This document shows, piece after piece, positions 12,774-25,299 of a DNA stretch of 64,000 nt. Location of the stretch: assembly GCA_030765055.1 (NCBI GenBank), contig CM060950.1:19556229-19620228 (forward strand), written 5' to 3'. The stretch comes from Mantis religiosa. Lineage: Eukaryota > Arthropoda > Insecta > Mantodea > Mantidae. The number at the start of each line of letters is the position of its first letter. Within the stretch, counting starts at the first letter, position 1. The notes below the pieces were generated by a model that made no database searches, was not told where the DNA came from, and saw nothing but the letters and a program-made list of their open reading frames with translations. A program made the translations under genes and the position numbers.

Positions 12774-13015
12774 AGGGCCCACCTCGGTAGCGTAGATGGC
12801 AGCGTGTGTGCCTCTCGTTCAAGAGTCCCGAGTTCGAATCTCGGTCAGGCTGAGTTACCTGGATAATACTTTTTTCCGGGTTTTTTCCTTATCCTTAAAG
12901 ATGAGTGTTGGGTAGCTGTAAGCTCCATGGATCCTGTACACATTTGAGCATCATTTCACGCACTTTATTCACCGTACGATATGACTTAACGTTGGAGGAC
13001 GTAAGATTAAAACAA
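12774..13015 (+). mobile_element. SINE-A inserted in SINE-B
   Basis: Starts GCCCACCTCGGTAGCGTAG, box B GAGTTCGAATCTCGG, end GTTGGAGGACGTAAG. ACTCGCAGACT precedes it (12763-12773) and ACTCGGAGACT follows (13016-13026), an 11-bp target duplication with one change. Confidence 0.92.
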
Positions 13016-13185
13016 ACTCGGAGACTGGGAAATCCGTGGTTCAAATCCCAGCTATGGTTTTCGATTTTTCAGTCTAACCCTACCTTTCCAAACCTTGTCC
13101 TACACACAGTTAGTGTAAAAGAACGATTAATTTCCAGTATTATAATAGGTTTCATGGCAATACGGGCAGAAGTAGTAATACTGTT

Positions 13186-13381
13186 TTTTTTTTTTTTATC
13201 GGGCGATGCATGAAATGGATGAAATGATGCTCAAAAGAGCCCAGGATCTATAGAGCTTATAGTTCACGGACATTCATCTTTCAGGATAAGGGACACTCGC
13301 GGAAAAAGCCTTGTGTAAATAAGTCATCCTGACCGAGATTCGAACTCAGGACCTCTTGAACGTGAGGCAGACATGCTACAG
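13186..13381 (-). mobile_element. SINE-A, diverged
   Basis: A T-run, then the family body in reverse ending at GAGGCAGACATGCTACA. It lacks the outermost head and tail blocks. More diverged than the copies at 10949 and 27175. Confidence 0.85.
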
Positions 13382-15149
13382 TGTTTGTGCTGCTGTAGTT
13401 TCCCAGCACTGCTTAAGAACCTTAAATGTTTGGTATACTTTAAGTATTCAAAATTATTTCTGTTTCTGCTAACCTTTAAGTCCGAGTTGTATTCACTCGC
13501 GAGTGTCGCTTTGTCATTTTTGAAACATGTTAGATGTTAAATATATTAATATAATATTTTTTATACCGTATACTTAATGGCAAAATTCTTTTATAACAGT
13601 GCATGACTGATTAAGCGTAAAATAGCTGCAACAATGTTCCGCTTCTACGATCTGGTTTCAGTATTTACAGAGCAGCAGAACTCAGCTGATGGGGAAAGAA
13701 AACCGAGCCGTCCGGATGCCACATTTTAGTTAGTCGATTCGAGGGGGTGAGCACGCACGTCACAGGAGGGTCGTAAACATCATCCCTATAACTGGGAAGT
13801 TGAAAATGCCACTAAAATGCCACAGGATGGCATGACATTTGCTTGTCAATAGCCACCGTATGGAAGTGCTTACCTCTGCCAATATTCACCAGGCGCTTAA
13901 AAACCTCTGATAGCAAATTAGCGACATACAAAAGACTAAAACTAAACACAGAAAAAGCAGACGTGCATCCATAACTCAGTATTTTTGCAATCAGCGTTGA
14001 AAGGAATACATTAACGGAAATGTATTATTACATTTAGTTATAAAACAGTTCCTCTTCTCTGTTTAAATCTGCTAATAATGGCTCCAAATTTTGTAACTTG
14101 AACATGTTTGTAATAATGGCATGATGAAGGGGTAGTCGAAGTGGAAAGTGTAATAATTTACACGAAGATATACTAAAACAATTAAAGAAATAATTAGGGG
14201 TAGTGATATTTAGCATTTTCAAATCAGAAATTAAAATTTGATTTTCACATTTAGCATTTTGTAGCATTTGTACATTTGCAATTTAGCATTTTAGAGTATT
14301 TTGAAGAAAGTTTGAGTTAATTTTGTTAAATAATGAATATTAATATTATTTATATCACATTTAAAACACATTTAAGGAGGGTTATTCATGACGGTGAGCT
14401 AAAAGTGCATAAAGTGTTAATTTATTTCACGTTAATATAGGTTAAAGTAATACACAGAAATGTAACTGCATAACAGAAAAAGGATAAACCAGTGCTGATG
14501 TAACACTAGCACAATAATAAGAAAATGCACTAAATAAGCCTGGTTTAAGGCAAGGCTACACCGAAAATTCGCCGGAAATGTTGATAATCATGGAATTTTC
14601 TTTTTTTGGCATTTTTGGTAGCTTAGAGTATGTAGTATTAGATGCCATGCTATTTTTATCATTTGCACCACTCTAGGCCATCACGTAACAATTTAAAGAG
14701 ACCTTTAACAATCATTAAAAGTAACAATCATGACTTTAAAATTGATTTTCTGAGAAACTTTTTTTAAACACTTTTCAGTAAACAAAATGCCCCACGCGTC
14801 AAAGTGTTCCATTTAACTTGGTGAAACTTACAGGATAGGCCCATAATATGTAAATAAGAAACTTCACATTCCTCTTTTTTAGTTGATGCTCATGTTTTGA
14901 AAATTATATGATGTTAAGTAATAAAATAAGTTAATATTTTCAAAATTTTCAGAGCTAACACGTGGAAAATGTTTTAGACTAAATGCTACAATTATATTCC
15001 AAAACATAAGAATGTGGGTCTTTTAAAATTGCTCTGTACTAGCCAAAAACAAAGATTCGACTTAAAATCTGAAATTTTTTGACGCATAGAATATTTTTAA
15101 TTTTTAAAATATTTTCACAAAAAATAATTAATGATTAATTAATTATTTG
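13382..15149. other. AT-rich DNA, no gene seen
   Basis: Contains short echoed phrases such as TAGCATTTTG and ATTTAGCATTTTAG near 14210-14300, reminiscent of hAT subterminal repeats, and may be the non-coding part of the hAT remnant that follows. No boundary could be fixed. Confidence 0.35.
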
Positions 15150-15605
15150 GTGTAGTAACATAAAAATTTGCATGCAACTTTAAAATGATACTCTAATTAT
15201 GTGGCTAAATTTTCATAAAGTTAGGTTTACTATTATAGAATTTGGAATTTTCAGTGTAGCCTTGCCGTAAGATTCAGTAAAGCTGTTGAATGAAAGCATT
15301 GAACTTATTTAAACATTCTGTTCTGTCATTTGAGTCCTCCTATTACTCACAGTCAAATTATATTTATTGAAATATCTTTCAGCATCTACGCTGTTGGTAG
15401 AACCCCAAATACATTGCAGAGCTGCTGGGGCAAACTTTGGGAATTTGAGGTTAAGGATACCCATATGTAAAAATTGGTCAAAAAGTGCAAAAATGACCAT
15501 TTTTTGCCTAATTAAAAGGAGTAATCCCTGTACTTTAAAAATTGTGGCATTGTGACCCGATTCTCCATTCGCAGCAGATAGGATGCACGTTGACTGCTTC
15601 AAAGA
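15150..15605 (-). pseudogene. hAT transposase C-terminal dimerisation domain remnant
   Basis: The minus strand encodes FAPAALQCIWGSTNSVDAER and then YFNKYNLTVSNRRTQMTEQN. This matches the hAT C-terminal dimerisation region (x-S-x-x-x-ER-x-F/Y-S/N-KY followed by RR and T-E-N). No DDE catalytic portion is adjacent. The 97-codon frame is open from about 15602 to 15309; flanking sequence is non-coding, so it is a fragment. Confidence 0.75.
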
Positions 15606-15609
15606 CCCA

Positions 15610-16600
15610 GGTCGGGAAGCCAGATGTACTTCGCTGTAGTTTATATTGTTTCTTGATGATTGAGATTAATTAAATAAGAGTCATGAGATCTCTTTTCAGA
15701 TGTGGTTTCTAGTGACATAAATAAAATTTTAGATAACTCCGATTTCGTAATATATAATTTAATTGTATAATCTGGATTACGTTTTACTCGAACTTTCTTT
15801 CCTAATCAATCACTGCAGGTTACCTCCAACACATCGATAAATCCTTGTTTCCCTAATAAATCATTTCTGTTAATTACTTAAAATTCCTCACTTCTCACGT
15901 CCATTCACCACTATCAAGAATATCTCTTTCTGAAGATTATTGATTTTCCGTTACAAAACTTTTATATTCACCGCGACATTTTTCCATCGTCATGAAACAA
16001 GATTACAGAACATATATCTCTCTTCTATTAATTTTATGATTGGCCGATTTACTGCTACGTCACCACATTACGTAATGCAATTATTACTACGGCCAATCAC
16101 AAAATTACACATTTTTTTTATATTGTCATTACATGGCCCACTAATAGTCAGATCAGAAAAAAAGAATTTCCAACTGGACATGCATATAAAAAGTTCTAAC
16201 AAAAACGTATCGTTACAGCATATAACTATTTAAGTGGGTCACTGTATTTGGACACATTGCTTTATATTACCTATTTTGGTGATTATCTCGTGTTTTTAAT
16301 TTTCAGCGCTTTTCAGAATATAAATTGCTCCACACCATGCAGCTCTCATACTAGAAGCTTGAAAAATTTCGTGCTTGGATAAAAAAAGTACCAAAGGAAA
16401 TTGATGAGATGATTCTTTTATAGTATCATCAGTCTTTGTGCCATTAAATAACAAAGCACACACTTCACAAGCAAATATTAAAAATTAATAAAAGGAGAAT
16501 TGAATATTTTTTTATCCTAAAGCAAGGGTCAGATTAAAATTTCCTCTCATAAATTTACTAACAATATATTTATGAGTATAACAACAAAGTATTATTTTTT
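15610..16600. other. No gene seen
   Basis: AT-rich, with short spurious frames only. Confidence 0.4.
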
Positions 16601-16601
16601 T

Positions 16602-16837
16602 CTTTGTAATTTACGTCCTCCAACGTTCAGTCATATCGGAAGATGAATAGAATAGGTGAAATGACGCTCAAATGAGCCCAGGGTCCATAGAGCTTAGAGT
16701 TACCCGACATTTGTCTTTCAGAATAAGGGAAACCCCTGGCAAAAACCTTATCCAGGTAACTCACCCTGACTGAGATTTGAACTCGGGACCTCTTAAGCGT
16801 GAGACAGACATTCTACCACCATGCTACCAAGGCGGGC
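16602..16837 (-). mobile_element. SINE-A, full-length
   Basis: Reverse-oriented family body from TTTACGTCCTCCAACG to CTACCAAGGCGGGC. The complete box A end abuts the ATT microsatellite directly. Confidence 0.92.
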
Positions 16838-18385
<1,548 letters not shown>

Positions 18386-19226
18386 TTAAGTCGTTATATA
18401 AACCTGAACCATAACACACGTGTAACTTTGGGAGAATATAATACACAATTGGGAGATTACATTACACTATTTACATCTCAGAGAAAATGTTGGAAGTGTC
18501 CTCCACCAGCATCTGTACATGTTTGCATTCGTCTCACCATATTCTCTGAAGTTTTAAGGAGAGTATCCTCGTCAATGTTACTTATTTCAGTTCGAATGGA
18601 TTCCTTGAGAACATAAATTGTTCGTGGCCTATTCTTGTACACTCTATTTTTAGAAACCCCCCACAAGAAAATATCCGGTGAGGTTAGGTCAGGGGATCTG
18701 GGGGGGGGGCCACAGACCTTTTGAAATTATTCTATTATCAAAGAAACTGGTTATAAGTTCCATGGTGTCAGATGTATGGCAGGTTGCTCCATCTTGCTGG
18801 AAATATCCTTCTCTCAATTCGATATCACCCAGCTGCTCCACAAATGTCTTGAGGATACCCATATAAGCTTCAGTGTCTGCAGTCGTATCAAAGAACACGG
18901 GACCAACGATACATAGATGCTGCTTTCTTCTGGGGGTATCTAAAAACAGAGTGTACAAGAATAGGGCACGGACAAGCGATGTTCTCAAGGTACCCATTGG
19001 AACCGTAATAAGTAACATGGACGAGGATACTCTCCGTAAAACGTCAGAGAATATGGTGAGATGAGTGCAAACATGTATAGATGCTGGTGGAGAACACTTC
19101 GATGTAAATAGTGTAATGTAAGTTCCCAATTGTGTATTATATTCTCCCAAAGTTGCACGTGTGTCCTGTTATTGGTTCAAAGGTTATGGCCTATTGAAAT
19201 GGTTCAGGTTTATATGGATCGCACTG
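18386..19226. mobile_element. Palindromic mariner-like element 1
   Basis: Two copies of one transposon 3' end face outward: minus strand from about 18931 to 18386 and plus strand from about 18932 to 19226. Both arms (about 295 bp) include C-terminal transposase codons and the terminal sequence ATATAAACCTGAACC. TA follows the right end (19227-19228); the left tip is degraded. The roughly 250-bp spacer is the remaining transposase core. No 5' end of the transposon is present. Confidence 0.8.
18470..18931 (-). pseudogene. Tc1/mariner-superfamily transposase fragment
   Basis: Reads VGPVFFDTTADTEAY, GYFQQDGATCHTS, ISKGLWPP and IPDLTSPDIFLWG on the minus strand. These are the second catalytic aspartate (QQDGA) and third acidic (PDLTSPD) blocks of an IS630-Tc1-mariner DDE transposase. 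The N-terminal DNA-binding part and first aspartate are missing. The frame decays towards 18470. Confidence 0.75.
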
Positions 19227-19258
19227 TAATTATTTATTTTTTATTTTTATTATTATTT

Positions 19259-19493
19259 TTTTAATTTTACGTCCTCCAACGCAAAGTGATATCGGACGAT
19301 GAATGATATTGGTGAAATGATGCTCAAATGAATCAGGGGTCCATGGAGCTTAGAGTTACCCAACATTCGTCTTTAAAGATAAGGGAAAGCCCCGGAAAAC
19401 CCTTATCCAGGTAACTTATCCTGACCGAGATTCGAACTCGGGACCCCTTGAACGTGAGGCAGACACGCTACCATCAACGCTGCCGAGGCGGGC
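19259..19493 (-). mobile_element. SINE-A, near full-length
   Basis: Reverse copy from TTTTACGTCCTCCAACG to GCTGCCGAGGCGGGC, 33 bp beyond the palindromic mariner end. Confidence 0.92.
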
Positions 19494-19524
19494 ACACTTT
19501 ACTTAATACCTACATTATCAATGA

Positions 19525-19900
19525 ACATGACTATTGGCTAGAGTCAAATCGAAAAATTCAATATCATGGCTGGGATTTGAACCATGGATCTCCTGGTTTC
19601 CGTTCAGTCGCTCTTACCCATTGAGCTACCATGGCCAACGTGCCGTCCTGACATTAAATTCTCTAATTGACTCATGTATTTCCCCATTATTTCCGTCAGT
19701 TGGAGAATTTAATGACATGTCGGCACGTTGGCCATAGTAGTTCAATGGTTTAGAGCGGCTGAACGGAGACCAGAAGATCCGTGGTTCAAATCCCGGCTAT
19801 GGCATTGAGTTTCTCAGTCTGGCTCCACCCTTTCATGGTGCGTCCTACTCACGGCTATTGTGAAAGAACAATTAATTTCCATTAATTGTACCTAACAGTG
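19525..19900. mobile_element. SINE-B inverted pair
   Basis: A minus-strand tRNA-like core (GGGATTTGAACCATGGATC, 19573) and a plus-strand core (GTGGTTCAAATCCCGGC, 19781) face away from each other. They are joined by GACATTAAATTCTC (19660) and its complement GAGAATTTAATGAC (19701). The whole reads as an imperfect palindrome centred near 19687. Confidence 0.8.
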
Positions 19901-19912
19901 GTCCGAACTATA

Positions 19913-20150
19913 AAGCCCGGGCCTTAAAGTACTTACAGCGTAGTAAGTCTTCATTAAGGTAGTTGTCTCATGTGTTTATGAGAACTCCTAGTGGTTTACC
20001 GGGAAAGACACGAGTCAGTTGGAGAATTTAATGTCATGTTGGCACGTTGGCCATAGTAGCTCAATGGTTTAGAGCGGCTGGACGGAAACCAAAAGATCCG
20101 GGGTTCAAATCCCGGCTATGACATTGAATTTTTCAGTCTGGCTCTACCCC
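19913..20150 (+). mobile_element. SINE-B, single full-length copy
   Basis: Head GCCCGGGCCTTAAAGT, then CTCCTAGTGGTTTACCGGG, GAGAATTTAATGTCATGTTG, box A TAGTAGCTCAATGG, box B GGGTTCAAATCCCGGC and the end CAGTCTGGCTCTACCCC. Its right edge cuts into the inverted end of the next mariner-like element. Confidence 0.85.
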
Positions 20151-21141
20151 AAATATGAGCATTCTAATTCACCAGGAATATACCTATGTCAGGGGCTCAC
20201 ACAATTAGAAGGTATGCACACTCCATAAAGGTAAACAAATAACACTTCCAACACCAAGTTACGTATTTTTAAATGGAAAATGTATGTTTATTCTAGCAAA
20301 ATGAAAACAAGAACTACAATTAGTGACTACACACTTGGTTTCACGTTTCTAAACCTCACACATTCTGAAATATGTATCATTTCTGCAACACGATCTACCT
20401 CCTCATGGAGGATGTGGGATTGGAAACGCGTCTATCAATGTGGTTCCAGTATGATGAATGTCCCGCACATTATGCACAAGCTTCCAGAGACGTTGTATAT
20501 GGGAAGTTCTCAAATAGGTGGATAGAACGAGAAGGTCCTGTGTGATGGCCAGCTCGGTTCCCTGACTTGACGCCATTAGACCTCTTTCTCTGGGGTACAG
20601 TGAAAGATAGAGTGTATCAACAACCGCCAACGACAGTAGAGTATATGCAACATCTTATTACTGCGGCGTGTACGGCAATATCTGTAGAAACACTGCAATC
20701 GATGCAGCAATCTCTTGTTACCAGATTCGAAAAGTGCGTTGATGCTAACGGAAGGCACTTCGAACATCTGTTGAAGTGACAAGGTTCCATCGGCCAAGAC
20801 TCTACTGAAATTTGTAGGCGCATTTTTCATGCCGGATGTAATGCACCTCGATGAAGTTTCTGAGGGTTATAGACCACTAGTAAATGTGTTTAGAAGAGCG
20901 GAACCAAGGGTATTATCACTAATTGTAGCTCTAGTTGTCATTTTACTAGAATAGAAATACATGCTCTATTTTAAAAAAAGCAACTTGGTGTTGGAAGTGT
21001 TAATTGTTTACCTTTATGGATTGTGCATACCTTCTCATTGTGTTAGCCCCTGACATATATACATTCCTGTCAAATTGGAATTTTCATATTTTGTTTCATT
21101 TCGGAGATATTTGAGGTCACAGAGTTAGGTGGGACACCCTG
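20151..21141 (+). mobile_element. Mariner-like element with long inverted ends
   Basis: Inverted ends run inward from AAATATGAGCATTC (20151) through TGTCAGGGGCTCACACAA to CACTTCCAACACCAAGTT (about 20260), matched at the right from about 20980 outward. The right end finishes at GGTGGGACACCCTG with TA after it. The matching outermost left end, about 70 bp, is missing and replaced by SINE-B. The interior holds only the C-terminal third of a transposase. Confidence 0.75.
20400..20779 (+). pseudogene. Tc1/mariner-superfamily transposase, C-terminal fragment
   Basis: Reads MWFQYDECPAHYA (second aspartate in QYD), GPV-stop-WPARFPDLTPLD, LFLWGTVKDRVYQQPP and HFEHLLK-stop. One in-frame TGA lies just before WPARFPDLTP. 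Length from the second aspartate to the stop is normal for the family; the N-terminal two-thirds are deleted. It belongs to a different lineage from the palindromic elements at 18386 and 24453. Confidence 0.8.
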
Positions 21142-21164
21142 TATAATCATTGCTGCCTTAAAAT

Positions 21165-21445
21165 AAGACCTGAAGCTTTCCTGGTGACGAATATGCTCAC
21201 TTTCTTCTCGAGCAGCAAGCCAGGTGAAAAGACGATCAGATATCGACGTTTCCGGAGTGAGCATCTCTCCCACCATTAGGATATTTATTAAATGTTATAA
21301 CCACAAACGAAACATTGGATAGAACACAAATATAAACAAAGACAAAAGACTATTAAAATTCGCATTACTGAAAAAAAGACTGTTTTCAGTAAATTAAATG
21401 CCAGGTGAGGAGATGGCGTGAGTACAGAAAATTGTGTCAAAAAAC
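21165..21445 (-). mobile_element. Penelope-like 3' tail, minus arm of an inverted pair
   Basis: Carries the family tail (AGCAAGCCAGGTGAAAAGAC, CATCTCTCCCACCATTAGG, AAATTAAATGCCAGG) in minus orientation and joins the plus-oriented copy at about 21446. Confidence 0.65.
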
Positions 21446-21830
21446 GTAACTGGATTTCTGTTCAGCTCCTCTTGGGAACCGACCTTAAAATGGAAATCCT
21501 GTCGATTTAAGAAGCAAAGATCAATACAGCTTGGTAATCAAGTTAAGTAGTTACGTTTCTTGTTCCAATTAATTTTCTATACTCACGCAATCTCCTGACC
21601 TGGCATTTAATTTACTGAAAACAGTCTTTTTTCAGCAATGCGAATTTTGATAGTGTTTTGTCTTTGTTTATATTTGTGTTATATCCAGCATATCTTTTTT
21701 GGTTGTAAATTTTATAAATACCCTGATGATGGGAGCGATGCACACTCCTGAAACCTCGATATCTAATCGTCTTTTCACCTGGCTTGCTTCCCAAGAAGAA
21801 AGTGAGCACACTCCTGCCTTGTTTTGCGGA
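21446..21830 (+). mobile_element. Penelope-like 3' tail, plus arm of an inverted pair
   Basis: Starts in the protein end (QLLLGTDLKME-like codons at 21458) and runs through CTGACCTGGCATTTAATTTA and CCTGATGATGGGAGCGATG to CGTCTTTTCACCTGGCTTG. With the minus copy it forms a palindrome with arms of about 280 bp. Confidence 0.65.
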
Positions 21831-22041
21831 TTATCCGTATATAATATATCATTTATGTTCAATATTAAATTGCTATTACACTGTACAGTTGTTTGACATG
21901 TTTAGTGTTCACAGACTGAACATAGAAGCGATCGCCAGTTTTCGTTCTCAGAGGCAAAGTGACAAATAGTGATATTTGCTTCACCATTAGTGTGTAGTGT
22001 ACCACATCTAACCACATGGCTGTGGAGCCATGGTACCTGTA

Positions 22042-22696
22042 ACCGAGCGGGATGGCTCAGGCGGTTTCGTCTGCAGCCCGCATTCAGGAGGCCCGAGTTC
22101 GATTCCCGTGGCCGACCTACCTGAACCATGGTCTTTTTTCGGGGTTTTCCCGGGTCGCTAGGCGAATGCTGGGTAGGTTAATTACATTCCCCGAATTTCC
22201 TATCCCTCCATTTCATCTCCATTATCATTTCACATCATCTCTCATCTGGTGGTCTGTTTCAGGATAGAAGAGTCGGCGGGTGTCTCGGCGGTGCATGGCA
22301 GGATGATATGCTCTGAGGAAAACTACTTCTTCCTCCGGCAGTTCGGTTGCCGGCCTCAGCTCCTCTGCTGGAGCCATTTCGGAACCACTAGCCAGGGAGC
22401 TTTGGGTCTCGGATCTCCTGCCTGGGACCATTAGAGCTCGGCTGCTGGGCTCGTTGTCGTCCCTCTTCAGGGAAGCGGGTTCGTTGTCCTGGCCTGTCGG
22501 GGGAAGTCTGTATCCAAGTAAACTGTAGGGACTCTGCCCTCCGTACTGTCGTGGTTCTTGGGTCGGCCGCCTTCGGTCTCTTTCGCCTCATCCTTCCTCC
22601 AGGGGGTGGCCCCACTTGGGGACATAGGAACAATGGGCCCCAGCATGGTGGCTTACGTACCGAATCCCCTCCGTAATGAAATCCCAATCCCATGAC
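22042..22696 (+). mobile_element. SINE-C, best full-length copy (655 bp)
   Basis: tRNA-like head CCGAGCGGGATGGCTCAGGC, box B GAGTTCGATTCCCGTGGCC, then a 570-bp body ending CCCCTCCGTAATGAAATCCC. ACCTGTA lies on both sides (22035-22041 and 22697-22703), consistent with a short target duplication. At 655 bp it is long for a SINE. Frames inside (for example 22388-22693 minus) are GC-rich shadows. Confidence 0.85.
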
Positions 22697-22703
22697 ACCT
22701 GTA

Positions 22704-23940
22704 TACAGGTAAAAGAAGAATATTTAATGCATGATTAGAATGTCTTATAACAACACAACCTTCCGTTAGCTTTATGAGAGGAACACCGTAACATAAAGAG
22801 CTGCATAGTCCTTCAAATCATAGCACTGTCCGAATGGGTATATTCGAAGCCAGGACCAACAATTAAAGGAGGCAGTGAAATGACTGTTCGACATGTAATT
22901 AGTACATAACAGCGCCTGTCAGCCGACTCTTGTAATCCTGATTAGCGAGCGATTTGCTCACGTTAATGAGAGGAGGGGAGCAGTTCCCTAGGGAAGGAAG
23001 TCTGGATATTTTGACGGGTCACTGAGTCCGTTGCGACTCCACTAATCGCTCATCTCGGGAGCGCTGACATTTCTCGGGTTACATAACAAACCCTCCTTTT
23101 GGAATTTAACGAGACGCCCTATGACGCAGATGCCTTAAATTTACTCCTAATTCTCCTTTCTGAGGCAAGCAAAGAATCCTTCTAACGTAGCTTGGCGTTT
23201 CCATTTGTCATTTATCTGCTGGTTAGAGATCAATGAAAATTAAATTACAGTACTAACCTCCGTGGAACAAACAGAGTGATTCACATGCATTTCACGTACC
23301 CAATAGCCGAATAGTGCTGATTACGCCGCGACCATCTCGTGGTTCTTTGTTCTGTCCTGCATTCACAAAATGCTCATAGAAGCCATGCCATCAGCAAACA
23401 TAAACGAAACAAGTAATAACTGCATTTAAATACATTTTATCGTGATAAATGGTAAATAAAATTTTGTATATATCTACAAAAATAAAGGTCACGAAATTGG
23501 ATTTAAATAACCAGCACATGTCGTTCAGAGGAGACAATACCCATAAGAGAAGAAGAAAACGAACATAATCGCAGATGTATACCAGGAAAGAAACCGTGTT
23601 CCAATGAAGCTAATGTCAGATTGCCCTGATATTTGATATTTATTTGTACAGTTTCCGTTACATTTGCACTACAATGACTTTGATATCTAACAATCACTAT
23701 TATTATACCCTGTACAAATACATGAAATTGCTGACCTAAGATTTACTCGTAGACTCAGGTCCCCTTGCTATAAGCCTTTGGTTTTCCTGAGCAGCGTGTC
23801 ATTTCTTCCTGATCTTCGATTCTTTTACCCTAATCCACTTTTCTCTTAACCTATATAAGAATTCTCCTATACATCTATCTTTCTTCTCACTCATCCCCGT
23901 TAAAACGCATAACGCCACTACGTCTTTGCTCACACTGTTC
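22704..23940. other. No gene seen
   Basis: The longest stretch of apparently single-copy DNA in the window. Frames are short and unlike any protein I know. Confidence 0.45.
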
Positions 23941-23949
23941 CACTTCTTA

Positions 23950-24450
23950 TCCCTTATTTATCTCCTGCAGTTTGTTAACTCCTTACATTCTATCAGGTAA
24001 TGAACAGTGCTCTCTTCATCTCCACAAAATTCACATATGCCTACCTCATTACATCTCAGCCCTTTTAGATATATTATTGCTAATCTGATCCATGCTATGC
24101 ATTCTCTTCCAATTTTGTCACGTTGATCTATATATTTTTCCCTACCACATTCTGTCTTTAATTGCTTATACAAATTCAAATATTTCTTTTCTTCTATACT
24201 TTCCCATATCTCCTGCCTATCTATGTCTTGTACTCTGGTTCTTACTTCATTCCAAAGACCGCTATAATTTATCTCCTCTGCTCTCTATAAGTCTCCCATG
24301 CCTAACTTCGATACCGTTATTTCCAATTCCGACCACCAACTATTTGAGTTCTTAATGCTTTTCTGTTGCTTCATGCACAGATTCAATAATTCCCCTTTCT
24401 GCCCTATAGTACACTTATACCCGAATTTCAGTAGCCCTGATATGACGATG
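23950..24450 (-). pseudogene. LINE ORF2 C-terminal remnant
   Basis: The minus strand reads ISGLLKFGYKCTIGQ, WNEVRTRVQDIDRQ, LNLYKQLKTECGREKY, then CEFCGDEESTVHYLIEC. This last is the C-x2-C...H...C motif found at the C-terminus of many LINE ORF2 proteins. A stop and small frame breaks separate the blocks. Its upstream part is cut off by mariner-like element 2. Confidence 0.65.
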
Positions 24451-24452
24451 TA

Positions 24453-25110
24453 CAGTGTGATCCATATAAGCCTGAACCAACTGAATAGGCCATAACTTTT
24501 GAACAAATAATAGGACACACGTGCAACTTTGTGAGAGTATAATGCACAATTTAGAGATTACATTACACTATTTACATCTAGAGAAAATGCTGGAAGTGGC
24601 CTCCACTAGCATCTATACATGTTTGCACTCGTCTCACCATATTCTCTGAAGTTTACGGAGAGTATCCTCGCCAATGTTACTTATTTCGGTTCGAATGGAT
24701 TCCTTGAGAACATCAGTCGTCCGTGGCCTATTCTTGTGCACTCTATTTTTTAGATACCCCCACAGGGAAAAATCCGGTGAGGTTAGGTAGGGAATATGGG
24801 GGCCACAGACCTTTTGAGATTATTCGACTATCAAAGAAACTGATTACAAGTTCCATGGTGTCATTAGATGTATGGCACGTTGCTCTATCTTGCTGGAAAT
24901 AATCTTCTCTCAATTCGATATCATCTACGTAAAACTTCAGAGAATATGGTGAGACGAGTATAGATGCGGGTGGAGGACACTTCCAACATTTTCTCTGAGA
25001 TGTAAATAGTGTAATGTAATCTCCCAATTTCATGTTATATTCTCCCAAAGTTACACGTGTGTCCTATTATTGGTATATTAAACTAGTTCACGTTTATGTG
25101 GATCACACTA
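24453..25110. mobile_element. Palindromic mariner-like element 2
   Basis: Ends CAGTGTGATCCATATAAGCC and the complement of TAGTGTGATCCACATAAACG are flanked by TA (24451-24452, 25111-25112). Inverted arms of roughly 190-200 bp both contain the transposase C-terminal codons. The spacer holds a fragment reading DYFQQDRATCHTSN and ISKGLWPP on the minus strand. Same family and architecture as 18386-19226, but the arm joint (about 24925) is at a different place in the transposon. Confidence 0.82.
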
Positions 25111-25299
25111 TATTTACTTGACCTTTATTTACAGTAAATAATCACTTGGTCTCGGAACTTGATGAAATATCATATTTTTTCTGCGCCACCCCAGACAGTG
25201 CAGAACGCAATATCAATTCATTTCTCTTAAAAATGATTCAATATTGAGTACTATTAATTTGCATCTTTTTTCATTTTGGGGGGGTTTAAATGCCTACTA

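Larger units (their letters stand above)
11628..13150 (+). mobile_element. SINE-B copy broken by two later insertions
   Basis: The head GCCCGGGCCTTAAAGT (11630) matches the head of the copy at 19913. The body resumes at 12665 (CTCCTAGTGATTTACCGGGG) and reaches the tRNA-like box A near 12740. It is broken again by SINE-A (12774-13015) and finishes with GTGGTTCAAATCCCAGC at 13040 and the tail to about 13150. The first gap is the TA-flanked element at 11675-12662. Confidence 0.75.

Noticed and set aside
20185..21057. TA-flanked TGTCAGGGGCTCACAC ends taken as the true ends of the mariner-like element
   Set aside because: Inverted similarity continues outside them (AAATATGAGCATTC against its complement), and the right end runs on to CACCCTG-TA, so the real terminus is further out.
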